From Myxococcota bacterium (GTDB lineage: Bacteria; Myxococcota_C; UBA6777), in assembly GCA_963169055.1 (NCBI GenBank), contig CAUJFU010000458.1:1-14568 (forward strand): DNA of 14,568 nt. The letters run 5' to 3'. How positions within the stretch are numbered: position 1 is the stretch's first letter; each line of letters starts with the position of its first letter. The notes below the pieces were generated by a model. It saw only the letters and a list, made by a program, of their open reading frames with translations. It had not been told where the DNA came from and did not search any database. Shown in pieces: positions 1-7,408 of this stretch. The position numbers were made by a program, and so were the translations under genes.

Positions 1-15
1 GCCATGTTTGCGTAG

Positions 16-35
16 GGGCGGTTCGCGAACCGCCC
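16..35. repeat. Perfect 20-base palindrome, REP-like
   Basis: GGGCGGTTCGCGAACCGCCC is its own reverse complement. It lies in non-coding DNA downstream of the acylase gene, which ends at 211 on the minus strand. From memory, short GC-rich palindromes built around GTTCGCGAAC occur as dispersed intergenic repeats in many bacteria. Only one copy is visible here. It could form a cruciform or RNA hairpin, but there is no T-run after it on either strand, so it is not a clear terminator. Confidence 0.6.
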
Positions 36-133
36 GTGTATCGGGACATCGAGCAGCGAACGCACATGGGGGGCCGACAAAAGAAAGAGCGATCATTCTC
101 GACTCTCCGGTGTTTCCGCCTTAACAAGGCGCG

Positions 134-157
134 TATGGGGCAGCGCCCCACAAAACC
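134..157 (+). repeat. GGGG/CCCC hairpin repeat, copy 1
   Basis: TGGGG (136-140), a five-base loop CAGCG and CCCCA (146-150) form a short hairpin followed by CAAAAC. The 21-base stretch matches copy 2 at 3018-3038 except for three loop-side differences, and both have the same orientation. The two copies flank the penicillin acylase gene. The remaining bases of 1-210 show no gene that I would defend. Confidence 0.6.
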
Positions 158-210
158 CTATCCATCGGCGGAATTCCTCGCTAAGCCAAAAGCCAAAAAA
201 AGATGGAGCG

Positions 211-2793
211 TTAAAACTTGATCAGGTAGTCGGCTTTTTTGTGTTTTTGGATCTGATCGGGATAGAAGGGGCGAGGGCGGTACTGGCCTTTGTGCCAGAG
301 GCGGAGTTGTTCGGAGGGTTTGAGGGGATCGCGGTCGATCTGGCGTCCAGCGAGAACGCCCCAAGAGCGGATGCGTCCGGGCCGCATCTCGGTGACGAGG
401 CGATAAGAGGCCATGACTTCGCTGTAGAAGGGGCCTTTTCCGAGGCTACTGGCGGGGGAGACGGTTTCGGTGTCCCCGTAGACGGGCAAGGGTGGAGGAT
501 TCCATTGATCGGTGGTGTTGAGCAGGTGCTTCATGGTGAGCGAGTGGAAGCGCTTCCAACGCCATGTTTGGATGTTGGGGCTGAGGTGTTTTTTGAGTTG
601 TTGCAAAGCGGCGGCGAAGCTTTTTTTGAGGATCTGCGGTGTAGTTTGGGTGTTGCCAGCTTTGAGTTGCCCACGAAGCAGGGCCAAGATCGCAGCGGTG
701 GGTGGGGCGACGCGGTCGGTTTGGAATGCGGTCTTCTCGAAATGGTTGAGCCATGTTCGGAAGATCGTGGGGGCGATCTGTTCGAGATCAGCGCGGCGAT
801 CCCAACGTTGAAGGATGCGGATGGCTTCGCTGGTAAGGGGATCGGGAAGGTCTTTACCGAGCGCGAGATGAAGCTGCCCAAGCATCAAGTCGAGAAGGAT
901 CTGGGCGTCGGGGACGTAGGTGTCGTTTTGGATGGCTTGGAATGTTTCGGGCGTGTGTTTCGGGCGGGCTTGTAAGAGGGTTTCGATGCGCTTGGCGCGA
1001 AAGCCGAGGGTAAAGGAATCGCCCGTATAGAAGGGATAGTTGGGGGGGAAGGTGCGGTTGTTGGCGGTGACGATGAAGCCGCGTTTGGGTTGGAGAAGGA
1101 AGGGGACTTCGTGTGGTTTGAGGAAGTCTTGCCAGAACTCGCGGGGATCTTCGGGGTTGATCAGGCCGCGCTGACCGGCCAAACGGCGTGGCAAGAGGCC
1201 GACTTGACGGTAGCCGATCTGCCCTTTTGTGTCGGCAAAGACCAAGTTAAAGCAAGGGGTTTGGACGTGTTGGAAGATGCGGTCGACATCTCGGGCATCT
1301 TTGGCTTTGAGCAGTTGAAAAAGGCCGATGAAGGGGTGGATGGTCAGGGAGAGGCCGCTCCATTGCAAAAGCAGTATGCGCTCTTTGGGCCATGGGATCG
1401 GCAGGATCGGCCCAAGCGGAGTAGTGCGGAAGCGTTGCCAAAAGATCGGGACGTAGAGAGGGCCGCTGCGTGCGTACACGGTCGGGGAGATGTGTTGGCT
1501 TTGATAGGCTTTTTTGCCGAGATGAAAGCGGCCTTGGCGATCGAGTTTGATCGGGGTGAGATCCGCGACGTTGGTGTATCCGTTGGTGACGCCCCAAGAG
1601 ACGTGTTCGTTGTTTCCAGAGATCACGAAGGGACCGCCCGGAACAGCCACGCCCATCGCGTTGAAGTTTGGCGTGCGGATGTGGACTTCGTGCCAGAAGG
1701 AGGGGATGGTGATGCGCAGGTGGGGGTCATTGGCGAGCATGGCGTGTCCGCTTTGGCTGCGAGCGGGAGCGACGACCCAACTGTTGCTGCCTTGCCCGAT
1801 GTTTGCGAGATCGGGTGGGAAAAAGGCGAGGACTTTGTCTAGGGCGCGCAACAGAGAACCTCTTGCGCCGCGTGGAAGGGGAGAGCCGCTCGGAGCGGGG
1901 CGGCTTGTTGGAGGTGTGTTGGGGTTTTGGGGAGACAGCGCAGGGCGACTTGTTGGAGGCGCGTGTCGGTGGAGGGTGGGGAGCGAAGCTGGAGAGGGTG
2001 GTTGTTGTAGAGCGGACGGGCGTCGTGGTGTCGGTGTTTGCGGAGAAGATGGGCGTGGAGAAGCGGGCTGAGAAGCGGGTTGAGAGGGGGATGGAGCGGG
2101 TACAAGAGAATGTTCGCCTTGTTTGATGATGCTTTCATCGAACGTGCGGTATTTTTTTGTGCCTTCGTAAAGTGCGTTGTATCGGTCTTTTCCGAGCAGG
2201 ACGCGCAATCTTGCGTGAGAGAGGTCGTCAAGAAAGCTTTTGTTGGTTTGGAAGAAGCTTTGGAGCAACATGACAACGACGGTATCTTGGAGGTTCCAAG
2301 GCTCGATGGGCTGGCCGTCACGAAGGGCATAAGGGCGCTGGTTGTAAGGAGTGCGGCGAACTTTTTCAAAGGCGTCGTTGACGCCCCAGACAAAAAAGCG
2401 CAGGAGGCGGTGAGTTTCAGGGGATTGTGAGGGGAGGTTGTCGGTGAGGCGTTTGGCGACAGAGGCGATATCGAGGAGGCGGAAGAAGAAGTCTTGGCGG
2501 ACATACGAAAAGCCGTAGACTTCGGCCATTTTGCCATAAGCGGTTCGGCGCAAGAAGTCCATCTGCCAGACGCGGTCAGCGGCTTGTGTGTAGCCCCAAC
2601 AATAAAAGCCGGCAGGATCGGATTCTGCTTGGATGTGGGGGACATCCCATGTGTCGCGGGTGATCTTGCATTGTCGTTGGATGCCTTCGACATTCGGGGA
2701 TTTTTCTTGTTTGGGCCAGACAGGTCTGCGTGTAAGGAACAGCAGAACAACGATCATGATCAAGAGGAGCCAAGGCCAGATCTTCCTTTTCAT
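211..2793 (-). CDS. Penicillin acylase family protein (Ntn hydrolase), membrane-anchored
   Basis: This 860-residue protein belongs to the penicillin/cephalosporin/homoserine-lactone acylase family, which hydrolyses amide bonds with an N-terminal serine exposed by self-cleavage. Residues 6-20 are a hydrophobic segment after MKRK, a signal peptide or anchor, so the enzyme should be periplasmic. The alpha part (about 40-230) has the typical 'RDTWDVPHIQA' and 'GYTQAADRVWQMD' signatures. The catalytic serine should be Ser336 in GQGSNSWVV, and TANN (576-579) probably supplies the oxyanion-hole Asn. Between them, residues 231-311 are low-complexity Pro/Ser/Thr/Arg sequence where family members carry the spacer removed on maturation. 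The substrate cannot be read from sequence: beta-lactams, acyl-homoserine lactones and other amides are all possible. The ATG at 2793 has only a weak, distant GAGG ribosome site. The gene stands alone, divergent from kamA. Confidence 0.93.
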   Translation of the reverse strand: MKRKIWPWLLLIMIVVLLFLTRRPVWPKQEKSPNVEGIQRQCKITRDTWDVPHIQAESDPAGFYCWGYTQAADRVWQMDFLRRTAYGKMAEVYGFSYVRQDFFFRLLDIASVAKRLTDNLPSQSPETHRLLRFFVWGVNDAFEKVRRTPYNQRPYALRDGQPIEPWNLQDTVVVMLLQSFFQTNKSFLDDLSHARLRVLLGKDRYNALYEGTKKYRTFDESIIKQGEHSLVPAPSPSQPASQPASPRPSSPQTPTPRRPSALQQPPSPASLPTLHRHAPPTSRPALSPQNPNTPPTSRPAPSGSPLPRGARGSLLRALDKVLAFFPPDLANIGQGSNSWVVAPARSQSGHAMLANDPHLRITIPSFWHEVHIRTPNFNAMGVAVPGGPFVISGNNEHVSWGVTNGYTNVADLTPIKLDRQGRFHLGKKAYQSQHISPTVYARSGPLYVPIFWQRFRTTPLGPILPIPWPKERILLLQWSGLSLTIHPFIGLFQLLKAKDARDVDRIFQHVQTPCFNLVFADTKGQIGYRQVGLLPRRLAGQRGLINPEDPREFWQDFLKPHEVPFLLQPKRGFIVTANNRTFPPNYPFYTGDSFTLGFRAKRIETLLQARPKHTPETFQAIQNDTYVPDAQILLDLMLGQLHLALGKDLPDPLTSEAIRILQRWDRRADLEQIAPTIFRTWLNHFEKTAFQTDRVAPPTAAILALLRGQLKAGNTQTTPQILKKSFAAALQQLKKHLSPNIQTWRWKRFHSLTMKHLLNTTDQWNPPPLPVYGDTETVSPASSLGKGPFYSEVMASYRLVTEMRPGRIRSWGVLAGRQIDRDPLKPSEQLRLWHKGQYRPRPFYPDQIQKHKKADYLIKF
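1861..2103 (-). other. Pro/Ser-rich insert in acylase linker (residues 231-311)
   Basis: This in-frame segment encodes mostly Pro, Ser, Thr, Arg, Ala and Gln. It contains a 15-residue period: PPTSRPA occurs at residues 279-285 and again at 294-300, mirrored at DNA level by related blocks at about 1897-1920 and 1942-1965, 45 bases apart. It ends in SPLPRGARGS, which looks like translated intergenic-repeat DNA. Its position just before the catalytic Ser336 fits the excised spacer peptide of this family, so it may be tolerated because it is removed. Confidence 0.65.
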
Positions 2794-2990
2794 CTTACTT
2801 AAAGCCTCATGGGATGGGGTGAATGAACGCTACAATCTGTAGTTTCGCGCAGGTTGTGTTTTGGATCGCAAAGTTTTTTGGGCTGGCTTGTCTAGAAGTG
2901 ACTCGGTTTCCAAACCCCCCGTGTTCGCGAAGGTTCAAGCGGCGCTGCTGTGGGTTTGAAAATGTCTATTCACTCCGCCAACACGGGGTC

Positions 2991-3038
2991 AAGGGGGCTA
3001 AGACCCCTTGCGGGGTGTGGGGTAGAACCCCACAAAAC
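2991..3038 (+). repeat. GGGG/CCCC hairpin repeat, copy 2 (compound)
   Basis: Three short inverted repeats follow one another. AAGGGG (2991-2996) pairs with CCCCTT (3004-3009). ACCCC (3003-3007) can alternatively pair with GGGGT (3012-3016). TGTGGGG (3016-3022) pairs with CCCCACA (3028-3034) around TAGAA. The last hairpin plus the following AAAC matches copy 1 near position 136. The structure is typical of dispersed non-coding repeats; I infer no function. Confidence 0.6.
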
Positions 3039-3105
3039 GAGTGAACAAGCCGTTGGGGGCGAGGGCTTGCTTTTGGGGGCCAGCGCGTATATGCAAGAGC
3101 GCGGC

Positions 3106-3111
3106 TATAGT
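3106..3111 (+). promoter_or_regulatory. Candidate -10 box for kamA
   Basis: TATAGT matches five of six bases of the sigma-70 -10 consensus. Transcription would begin near 3118, leaving a leader of about 27 bases that contains the AAAGAGGA ribosome site. I find no convincing -35 at the right distance. The box lies inside the longer open frame, which supports the start at 3145. Confidence 0.35.
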
Positions 3112-3144
3112 AGCGAGGCAAAGGCATCTTGGAAAGAGGATCGT

Positions 3145-4479
3145 ATGTCGCGGGTCGTGCAACGTGTTGAACTGGTCGAAGAAACGGGCGGAGTGGTGGG
3201 GGTTTTGAAGCGGGAGGGAGATTGGCAGCGCGCAGACTGGCGTTGGCAGATGACGCATCGGTTGACTGCGCTGTCCGAACTTCGAGCGTTGGTTGAAGGA
3301 TTCGAGCCATCGGAGGGGCAGTTGCGCGTTTCGATGCGTTATCCTTTTGCGGTGACACCGTATTATCTTTCGCTGATCGAGTCATTTACGCCCGAAGATC
3401 CGATCTTTCGGATGGCGGTTCCGTTGGCCGAAGAAGAGGATGACGCACCTGCGTTGTTTCGTGATCCGCTTGCGGAAGAAGAAGAAGAACATCGGCCTGT
3501 TGCGGGATTGATCCACCGTTATCCTGATCGGGTGGTGTTGTTGATGAATGGTCTGTGCCCTGTGTATTGTCGGCATTGTACGCGCAAGCGTTTTGTGGGC
3601 ATTGAGAAAGCAGCCGCAAGCAGCGAGCAGATCGAGGGATGGATACGTTATTTGCGGGAGACGCCGAGCATTCGAGATGTGATCTTGTCGGGTGGGGATC
3701 CGTTGACGCTATCGGATTCGCGGCTTGAGCGCGTGATCGCGGCGGTGCGGTCGGTTCCAAGCGTCGAGATCATCCGCATTGGTACGCGCATTCCAGTATT
3801 GATGCCGATGCGGATCACGTCCGAACTTTGCGCGATGTTGGAACGCTATCATCCGATCTGGGTCGTCACGCATTTTAACCATCCACGCGAACTAACCGCG
3901 CAAGCGGCGCAGGCTTGTGATCGTCTGTTGCGGGCAGGTGTCCCTGTCAACAACCAATCCGTCTTGTTGCGGGGGATCAACGATCATCCCGATATCCTCG
4001 AAGCGTTGTGTCGCAAGCTGCTGATGAATCGGATCAAGCCGTACTATCTCCACCAAAGCGATCTTGTCCAAGGGATCGAGCATCTGCGCACGCCGATCTC
4101 ACGAGGAATTCAGATCATGGAAGCCTTACGCGGTCGTTTGGGCGGTTTGGGGATTCCGCAGTATGTGATCGATCTTCCTCGTGGTGGTGGAAAAGTCCCG
4201 ATCTTGCCGAACTACATCTTGAGCATGTCTCCTGAGTATACGGTGCTGCGCAACTTTGAGGGGCGGATCGTGACGTATCCAGAGCCGTGTATCTCGGCTG
4301 CTTCGAAGGTTGGAGTGAATCAACAGGAAGGTGAAGGCGAACAAGGCAAGCGGGCGGGGATCGGTGGGCGGATGCGTGGTGGAGTGGCGGATCAGCTTGC
4401 GGGGTTGGATACCCGCCCGTTGATTCCTCAAAAGCCCGATACTGGTGGATCTGCGAAAGGCGAGAACGGAGACCGTTAA
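3145..4479 (+). CDS. kamA: KamA-family radical SAM aminomutase (lysine 2,3-aminomutase-like)
   Basis: The 444-residue product matches lysine 2,3-aminomutases, which use a [4Fe-4S] cluster, S-adenosylmethionine and PLP to move an amino group from C2 to C3 of lysine. The cluster motif is Cys138-x3-Cys142-x2-Cys145 (CPVYCRHC). SGGDP (182-186) is the SAM-binding region. Lys350 in PRGGGK is the expected PLP Schiff-base lysine, so all key cofactor residues are present. The length is nearer KamA than the shorter EF-P modifying EpmB, but no EF-P gene or beta-lysine pathway is nearby to settle the role. I chose the ATG at 3145 because AAAGAGGA lies 4-5 bases upstream. An in-frame ATG at 2950 adds 65 residues of repeat-derived sequence. 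Residues from about 388 on are a Gly/Gln/Arg-rich tail unlike the enzyme core. The stop overlaps the convergent NYN gene. Confidence 0.92.
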   Translation: MSRVVQRVELVEETGGVVGVLKREGDWQRADWRWQMTHRLTALSELRALVEGFEPSEGQLRVSMRYPFAVTPYYLSLIESFTPEDPIFRMAVPLAEEEDDAPALFRDPLAEEEEEHRPVAGLIHRYPDRVVLLMNGLCPVYCRHCTRKRFVGIEKAAASSEQIEGWIRYLRETPSIRDVILSGGDPLTLSDSRLERVIAAVRSVPSVEIIRIGTRIPVLMPMRITSELCAMLERYHPIWVVTHFNHPRELTAQAAQACDRLLRAGVPVNNQSVLLRGINDHPDILEALCRKLLMNRIKPYYLHQSDLVQGIEHLRTPISRGIQIMEALRGRLGGLGIPQYVIDLPRGGGKVPILPNYILSMSPEYTVLRNFEGRIVTYPEPCISAASKVGVNQQEGEGEQGKRAGIGGRMRGGVADQLAGLDTRPLIPQKPDTGGSAKGENGDR

Positions 4480-5291
4480 TACTGGTAGAGCAGTTCGACG
4501 TTTTTGGCTTGAAGTTTTTCTTCGTCGCGTTCAGAGAGGACGATATCGAATTCAAAAATAAAGTCGCGACTGGGCAGGAGAAAAGGATCAAAGCCCGGGG
4601 GAAAGTCGGAGATGTGGACAAAGGCCGTTTGGTAGGGGGAGGCTTGGTCGCGGGAATCGGTGATCCAGATATCGGAGCCGATGCGATCGAGAAAACGCAT
4701 AAAGCCAAAATTTTCTTTGAACGAGTAGCAGGTTCCTCGAACGCGGGATTCGGCTTCACCCCACAAGGCCGGCGAAGAGCGCTCGCGGTCGATCGGTAAG
4801 AGGTTGGGGATCAAATAACCCGATATAAAAAAGTCGGCCTCGCGCCGCAGAGAAAGCGACACGTTGCGGAATGCCACGACTTCGACACGACACCCCTTGT
4901 TTTGGAGGGCGCGTACCACCCGATCAAAGTCTCCGTCGCCCGTCACCAACAACACCCGATCGAGCGCTTCGGACTGAAGCAGCGCATCCACGGCCAGATC
5001 CAGATCGACGTTGGCCTTTGCGTAGCGTGTGCCGCGCTCGTTGAACCACTTGACTTTCTTTTCGATCACTTTGTAGCCAAGATCTCGCAGCACAAGGTAA
5101 AAATCCAAAACACGCTTTTTGTAAGGACGGTCACTTTGGGCGCGTTCTTCATCAAACGCGACATAAGCGTTCAATCGGACAGGATCGGCAGCATCGCGGC
5201 AGGCGAATCGGCGCAAGATATCGTAGCGCATCCCAAAACCACCTGTGCGATTAATATTTTCGACATCAACAAAAACACCCACACGTGTCAT
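4476..5291 (-). CDS. NYN (LabA/DUF88-like) domain protein with C-terminal cold-shock-like domain
   Basis: The 271-residue protein starts with a NYN/PIN-like fold. VFVDVENIN places Asp9 and Asn12, VDLDLAVD gives Asp96 and Asp98, and TGDGDF gives Asp119 and Asp121, the acidic set that binds metal in this nuclease superfamily. Residues 1-165 cover this domain. Residues about 187-271 (YSFKENFGFMRFLD, then DIWI, then AFVHISDF, then FEFDIV) resemble a cold-shock/S1-like RNA-binding beta barrel. A cytosolic RNA-processing or RNA-quality-control role is inferred; the substrate is unknown. The ATG at 5291 is preceded by AAGGAG with a six-base gap, a strong ribosome site, so the longer upstream frame is not used. 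The gene converges on kamA with a 4-base overlap and diverges from the batD-like gene. Confidence 0.88.
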   Translation of the reverse strand: MTRVGVFVDVENINRTGGFGMRYDILRRFACRDAADPVRLNAYVAFDEERAQSDRPYKKRVLDFYLVLRDLGYKVIEKKVKWFNERGTRYAKANVDLDLAVDALLQSEALDRVLLVTGDGDFDRVVRALQNKGCRVEVVAFRNVSLSLRREADFFISGYLIPNLLPIDRERSSPALWGEAESRVRGTCYSFKENFGFMRFLDRIGSDIWITDSRDQASPYQTAFVHISDFPPGFDPFLLPSRDFIFEFDIVLSERDEEKLQAKNVELLYQY

Positions 5292-5322
5292 TTTTTTCTC
5301 CTTGGCATCTTGCGGGATCGTG

Positions 5323-5342
5323 GACCCTCTTGCTTGAGGGTC
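5323..5342. promoter_or_regulatory. Inverted repeat in NYN/batD divergent region
   Basis: GACCCTC (5323-5329) and GAGGGTC (5336-5342) are perfect 7-base arms around TTGCTT. The element lies 31 bases upstream of the NYN start. It could be an operator for a dimeric regulator or a leader hairpin in the NYN transcript. No T-run follows it on either strand, so a terminator is unlikely. Confidence 0.4.
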
Positions 5343-5413
5343 GTGGGCATAGGAAACTGAACCGCTGTTGGCGGCATTGTGATACGCAGTGAAAAACTGG
5401 ATAGAGATTTTTG

Positions 5414-7237
5414 ATGATCTTTCAAACAAATAGAAACAATCGGACATTCTTTTCTGATGTTGGTTTGCGTGTGGCTCTCGGGTTGTGGGTGCTGGGTTAT
5501 TGTGTGGGCTGGTGCGCAAAAACAGCCGCAGCAGAAACCGCGACGACCTTTCGTGCAGAAGTGGTGCGCGGAGTGGTCTCGCGTGGTGAGATGGCCGTTG
5601 TTCGGTGGACTTTGCAAACGGACACACGGTATTATTCGGGGCTTCAGTTCCCGAGCCATCGCGCTTTGCGCCGAAAAAAGACCGAACAGCAAGATCGGCA
5701 GGATGCTATATACCGCGCAGGAAAAGACCCAAGTACACGATATACTTGGAACTTTACGGTGTCTTATCTCGCTCTACGCGATGGGGCGCATACCTTACGC
5801 GCTGCTAGTGTGCGCGTCAAGGGCAAACGCTACACGACTCCGCCCTTGCGTATCGAAGTCAAGCCCGCCATCGATCGTGCGCCAAGTGGCCCCCAACTCG
5901 ATCTTCCCGCACAGATCGAGCCGAGCGGCGATTTCTTTTTGTTGCCTGTGATCTCTCCGCAGCGCGCTTATGTCGGCCAGCAGATCACCGTCTCATTTTA
6001 TTTTTTTCGGCGAGGGACATGCAGCGTCGCGTATGCTCAACTTCCCCGATTTGAGGGCTTTTGGGTCGAAGAGATCTTTCGTGCGCGTGCGCTTGCAACT
6101 TGGAAGCATCGACATCTCGGCGACAAAGAATACGCATACACCTTGGTTTCACGTTATGCGCTGTTTGCTCTGCGAGATGGCGAATTGTCGCTCGATTCGC
6201 TTGCGTTGCGGATCAATCCTCAAATGAACGGCGACCCTAGCAGCGAAGAGATCCGACGTAGCCCCGAACAAACCGTTTCGATCTTGCCCCATCCATCCGA
6301 AGAAAAGCCCCCTCAACTTCAATCTCAGGATGTCGGGCGTTTTCATCTTTCGCTCGCGTTGCCATCGACGCCGTACCGCGTTGGACAAAGTATACCCCTT
6401 CAGATCCGACTCCAAGGCATCGGAAACCTCAAGCAGATCAACCTGCCTGCGCTGTCTCTTTCCTCTCAACTGCGCCAGATATCCGCACGAACAGAAGTGT
6501 CGCTGTCTCCGCAAGCCGCGCAGATCCAAGGAGAGATCGTGCATTCCTTGTGGTTGCGCGTCGAAAAGCCGGGAGATTATACGATCCCTGCGCTGATCTG
6601 GTGGGCTTTTGATCCTTGGAAAAAGGCGTATGTGCGTTATGCGACAACACCCCAGTCCTTGTCGATTCAACCGACCTTGCGCGCCCAAGCGTCGGCCTTG
6701 ATCAAGTCGCCAAACGCAGTTCTTGGGAAGAAGCCCGATCATCCGCTGTTTTCACAAAGGCATCCGCTCTTGGTATTGCTGTTTTTTTGTGTGGTGGTGT
6801 TGGCGGTTGTGCTGATCGCGCAGTGGCGGCGTTTTCAGCGAGAGCGCTTTGTGCGCGCCGCGTTGGAGGCACAGCGCCAACAACAACACGACCACTACCT
6901 CCACGCCAAAAACCTGCTTGTCGAGTGGGCGACTACGCGAAAACTGCCCGCAGATCCGCAAGGATTGTCGCGGATCGAGGCTACTTTTCACGAACTCTTA
7001 CAAGCGCTGTTGTTGCGCCCAACGCGTGCGCTCACACGCGACGAACTCCAAGCCTCTCTTCTGCGCGATCCCGTTGGACAAACGCTCCACCAAGATCTCC
7101 AGCCTTTGCTCCAACAATGCGATCTTGCGCGCTTTGCACCTTGGCCTTGCCCCGATGCCGCTTCTCATATCCTGCATCATCTCTCTTCGCTTGTTCCTCG
7201 CTTGCCTGAAGAAGCACCTACTCCGCGCCCTCGCTGA
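5414..7237 (+). CDS. batD: BatD-like protein
   Basis: This 607-residue protein has the BatD layout. It has an N-terminal signal sequence (hydrophobic about 18-34, likely cleavage after the Ala run near 40). Several beta-rich extracytoplasmic domains follow, beginning FRAEVVRGVVSRGEMAVVRW and including GQQITVSFYFFRRG and VGQSIPLQIRLQGIGN. A transmembrane helix lies at about 450-471 (LLVLLFFCVVVLAVVLIAQW), then an Arg-rich stop and a helical cytosolic tail. BatD proteins belong to Bacteroides aerotolerance-type operons with MoxR ATPase and von Willebrand proteins, none of which is in this window. A leading TTG at 5411 and the ATG at 5414 are both possible. Neither has a clear ribosome site; the ATG is chosen by convention. 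Confidence is high for the family and low for the exact biological role. Confidence 0.8.
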   Translation: MIFQTNRNNRTFFSDVGLRVALGLWVLGYCVGWCAKTAAAETATTFRAEVVRGVVSRGEMAVVRWTLQTDTRYYSGLQFPSHRALRRKKTEQQDRQDAIYRAGKDPSTRYTWNFTVSYLALRDGAHTLRAASVRVKGKRYTTPPLRIEVKPAIDRAPSGPQLDLPAQIEPSGDFFLLPVISPQRAYVGQQITVSFYFFRRGTCSVAYAQLPRFEGFWVEEIFRARALATWKHRHLGDKEYAYTLVSRYALFALRDGELSLDSLALRINPQMNGDPSSEEIRRSPEQTVSILPHPSEEKPPQLQSQDVGRFHLSLALPSTPYRVGQSIPLQIRLQGIGNLKQINLPALSLSSQLRQISARTEVSLSPQAAQIQGEIVHSLWLRVEKPGDYTIPALIWWAFDPWKKAYVRYATTPQSLSIQPTLRAQASALIKSPNAVLGKKPDHPLFSQRHPLLVLLFFCVVVLAVVLIAQWRRFQRERFVRAALEAQRQQQHDHYLHAKNLLVEWATTRKLPADPQGLSRIEATFHELLQALLLRPTRALTRDELQASLLRDPVGQTLHQDLQPLLQQCDLARFAPWPCPDAASHILHHLSSLVPRLPEEAPTPRPR

Positions 7238-7255
7238 GCTTATCCTTCTCTCAAC

Positions 7256-7284
7256 TTGCGCTTCAAATCGACCTATGCTATCCA
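7256..7284 (+). promoter_or_regulatory. Weak candidate promoter upstream of bamD
   Basis: TTGCGC (7256-7261) and TATCCA (7279-7284) are 17 bases apart. The match to sigma-70 consensus is modest. If used, the transcript would carry a leader of about 115 bases that includes the hairpin at 7338-7356. Confidence 0.22.
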
Positions 7285-7337
7285 CTGCCGACAGGCGCAT
7301 TGATCCACGTCAAGGTTGAGCGGCTTGTCTTTGCCCG

Positions 7338-7356
7338 AAAGATGGGCATCTTTTTT
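7338..7356 (+). terminator. Candidate intrinsic terminator after batD
   Basis: AAAGAT (7338-7343), loop GGGC and ATCTTT (7348-7353) form a hairpin that runs directly into further T residues, six Ts in all. An overlapping alternative pairs TGCCC with GGGCA (7333-7348). It lies about 100 bases after the batD stop and about 50 bases before bamD. The stem is AT-rich and weak, so it could also act as a leader element of bamD. Confidence 0.4.
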
Positions 7357-7408
7357 GCCTGAAGCCCGAACGCGGATCAAACACCCCGAATCAAGAAGGG
7401 ATATACCG

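Larger units (their letters stand above)
2794..3144. other. Divergent intergenic region between acylase and kamA
   Basis: These 351 bases hold the leaders of two divergent genes and no gene I would call. A small palindrome CTACA-ATC-TGTAG lies at 2830-2842 in the acylase leader. A dense hairpin repeat occupies 2991-3038, and a -10-like box lies at 3106-3111. Open frames on the plus strand run through the repeat, but their translations (GLRPLAGCGVEPHKT and similar) are repeat-derived and low-information. Confidence 0.6.

Noticed and set aside
241-1842. Long plus-strand open frames (241-975, 1090-1842) opposite the acylase gene
   Set aside because: They are antisense shadows of a clearly recognisable acylase frame and show no family features or ribosome sites of their own.
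2823-3044. 73-codon open frame between the acylase and kamA genes
   Set aside because: Its second half is translated hairpin-repeat DNA (HGVKGAKTPCGVWGRTP), a typical spurious product of such repeats.
5292-5627. N-terminal extension of the NYN gene to 5627
   Set aside because: The start at 5291 has a strong AAGGAG site and begins directly with the conserved NYN strand; the extension would overlap the start of batD and looks non-protein-like.
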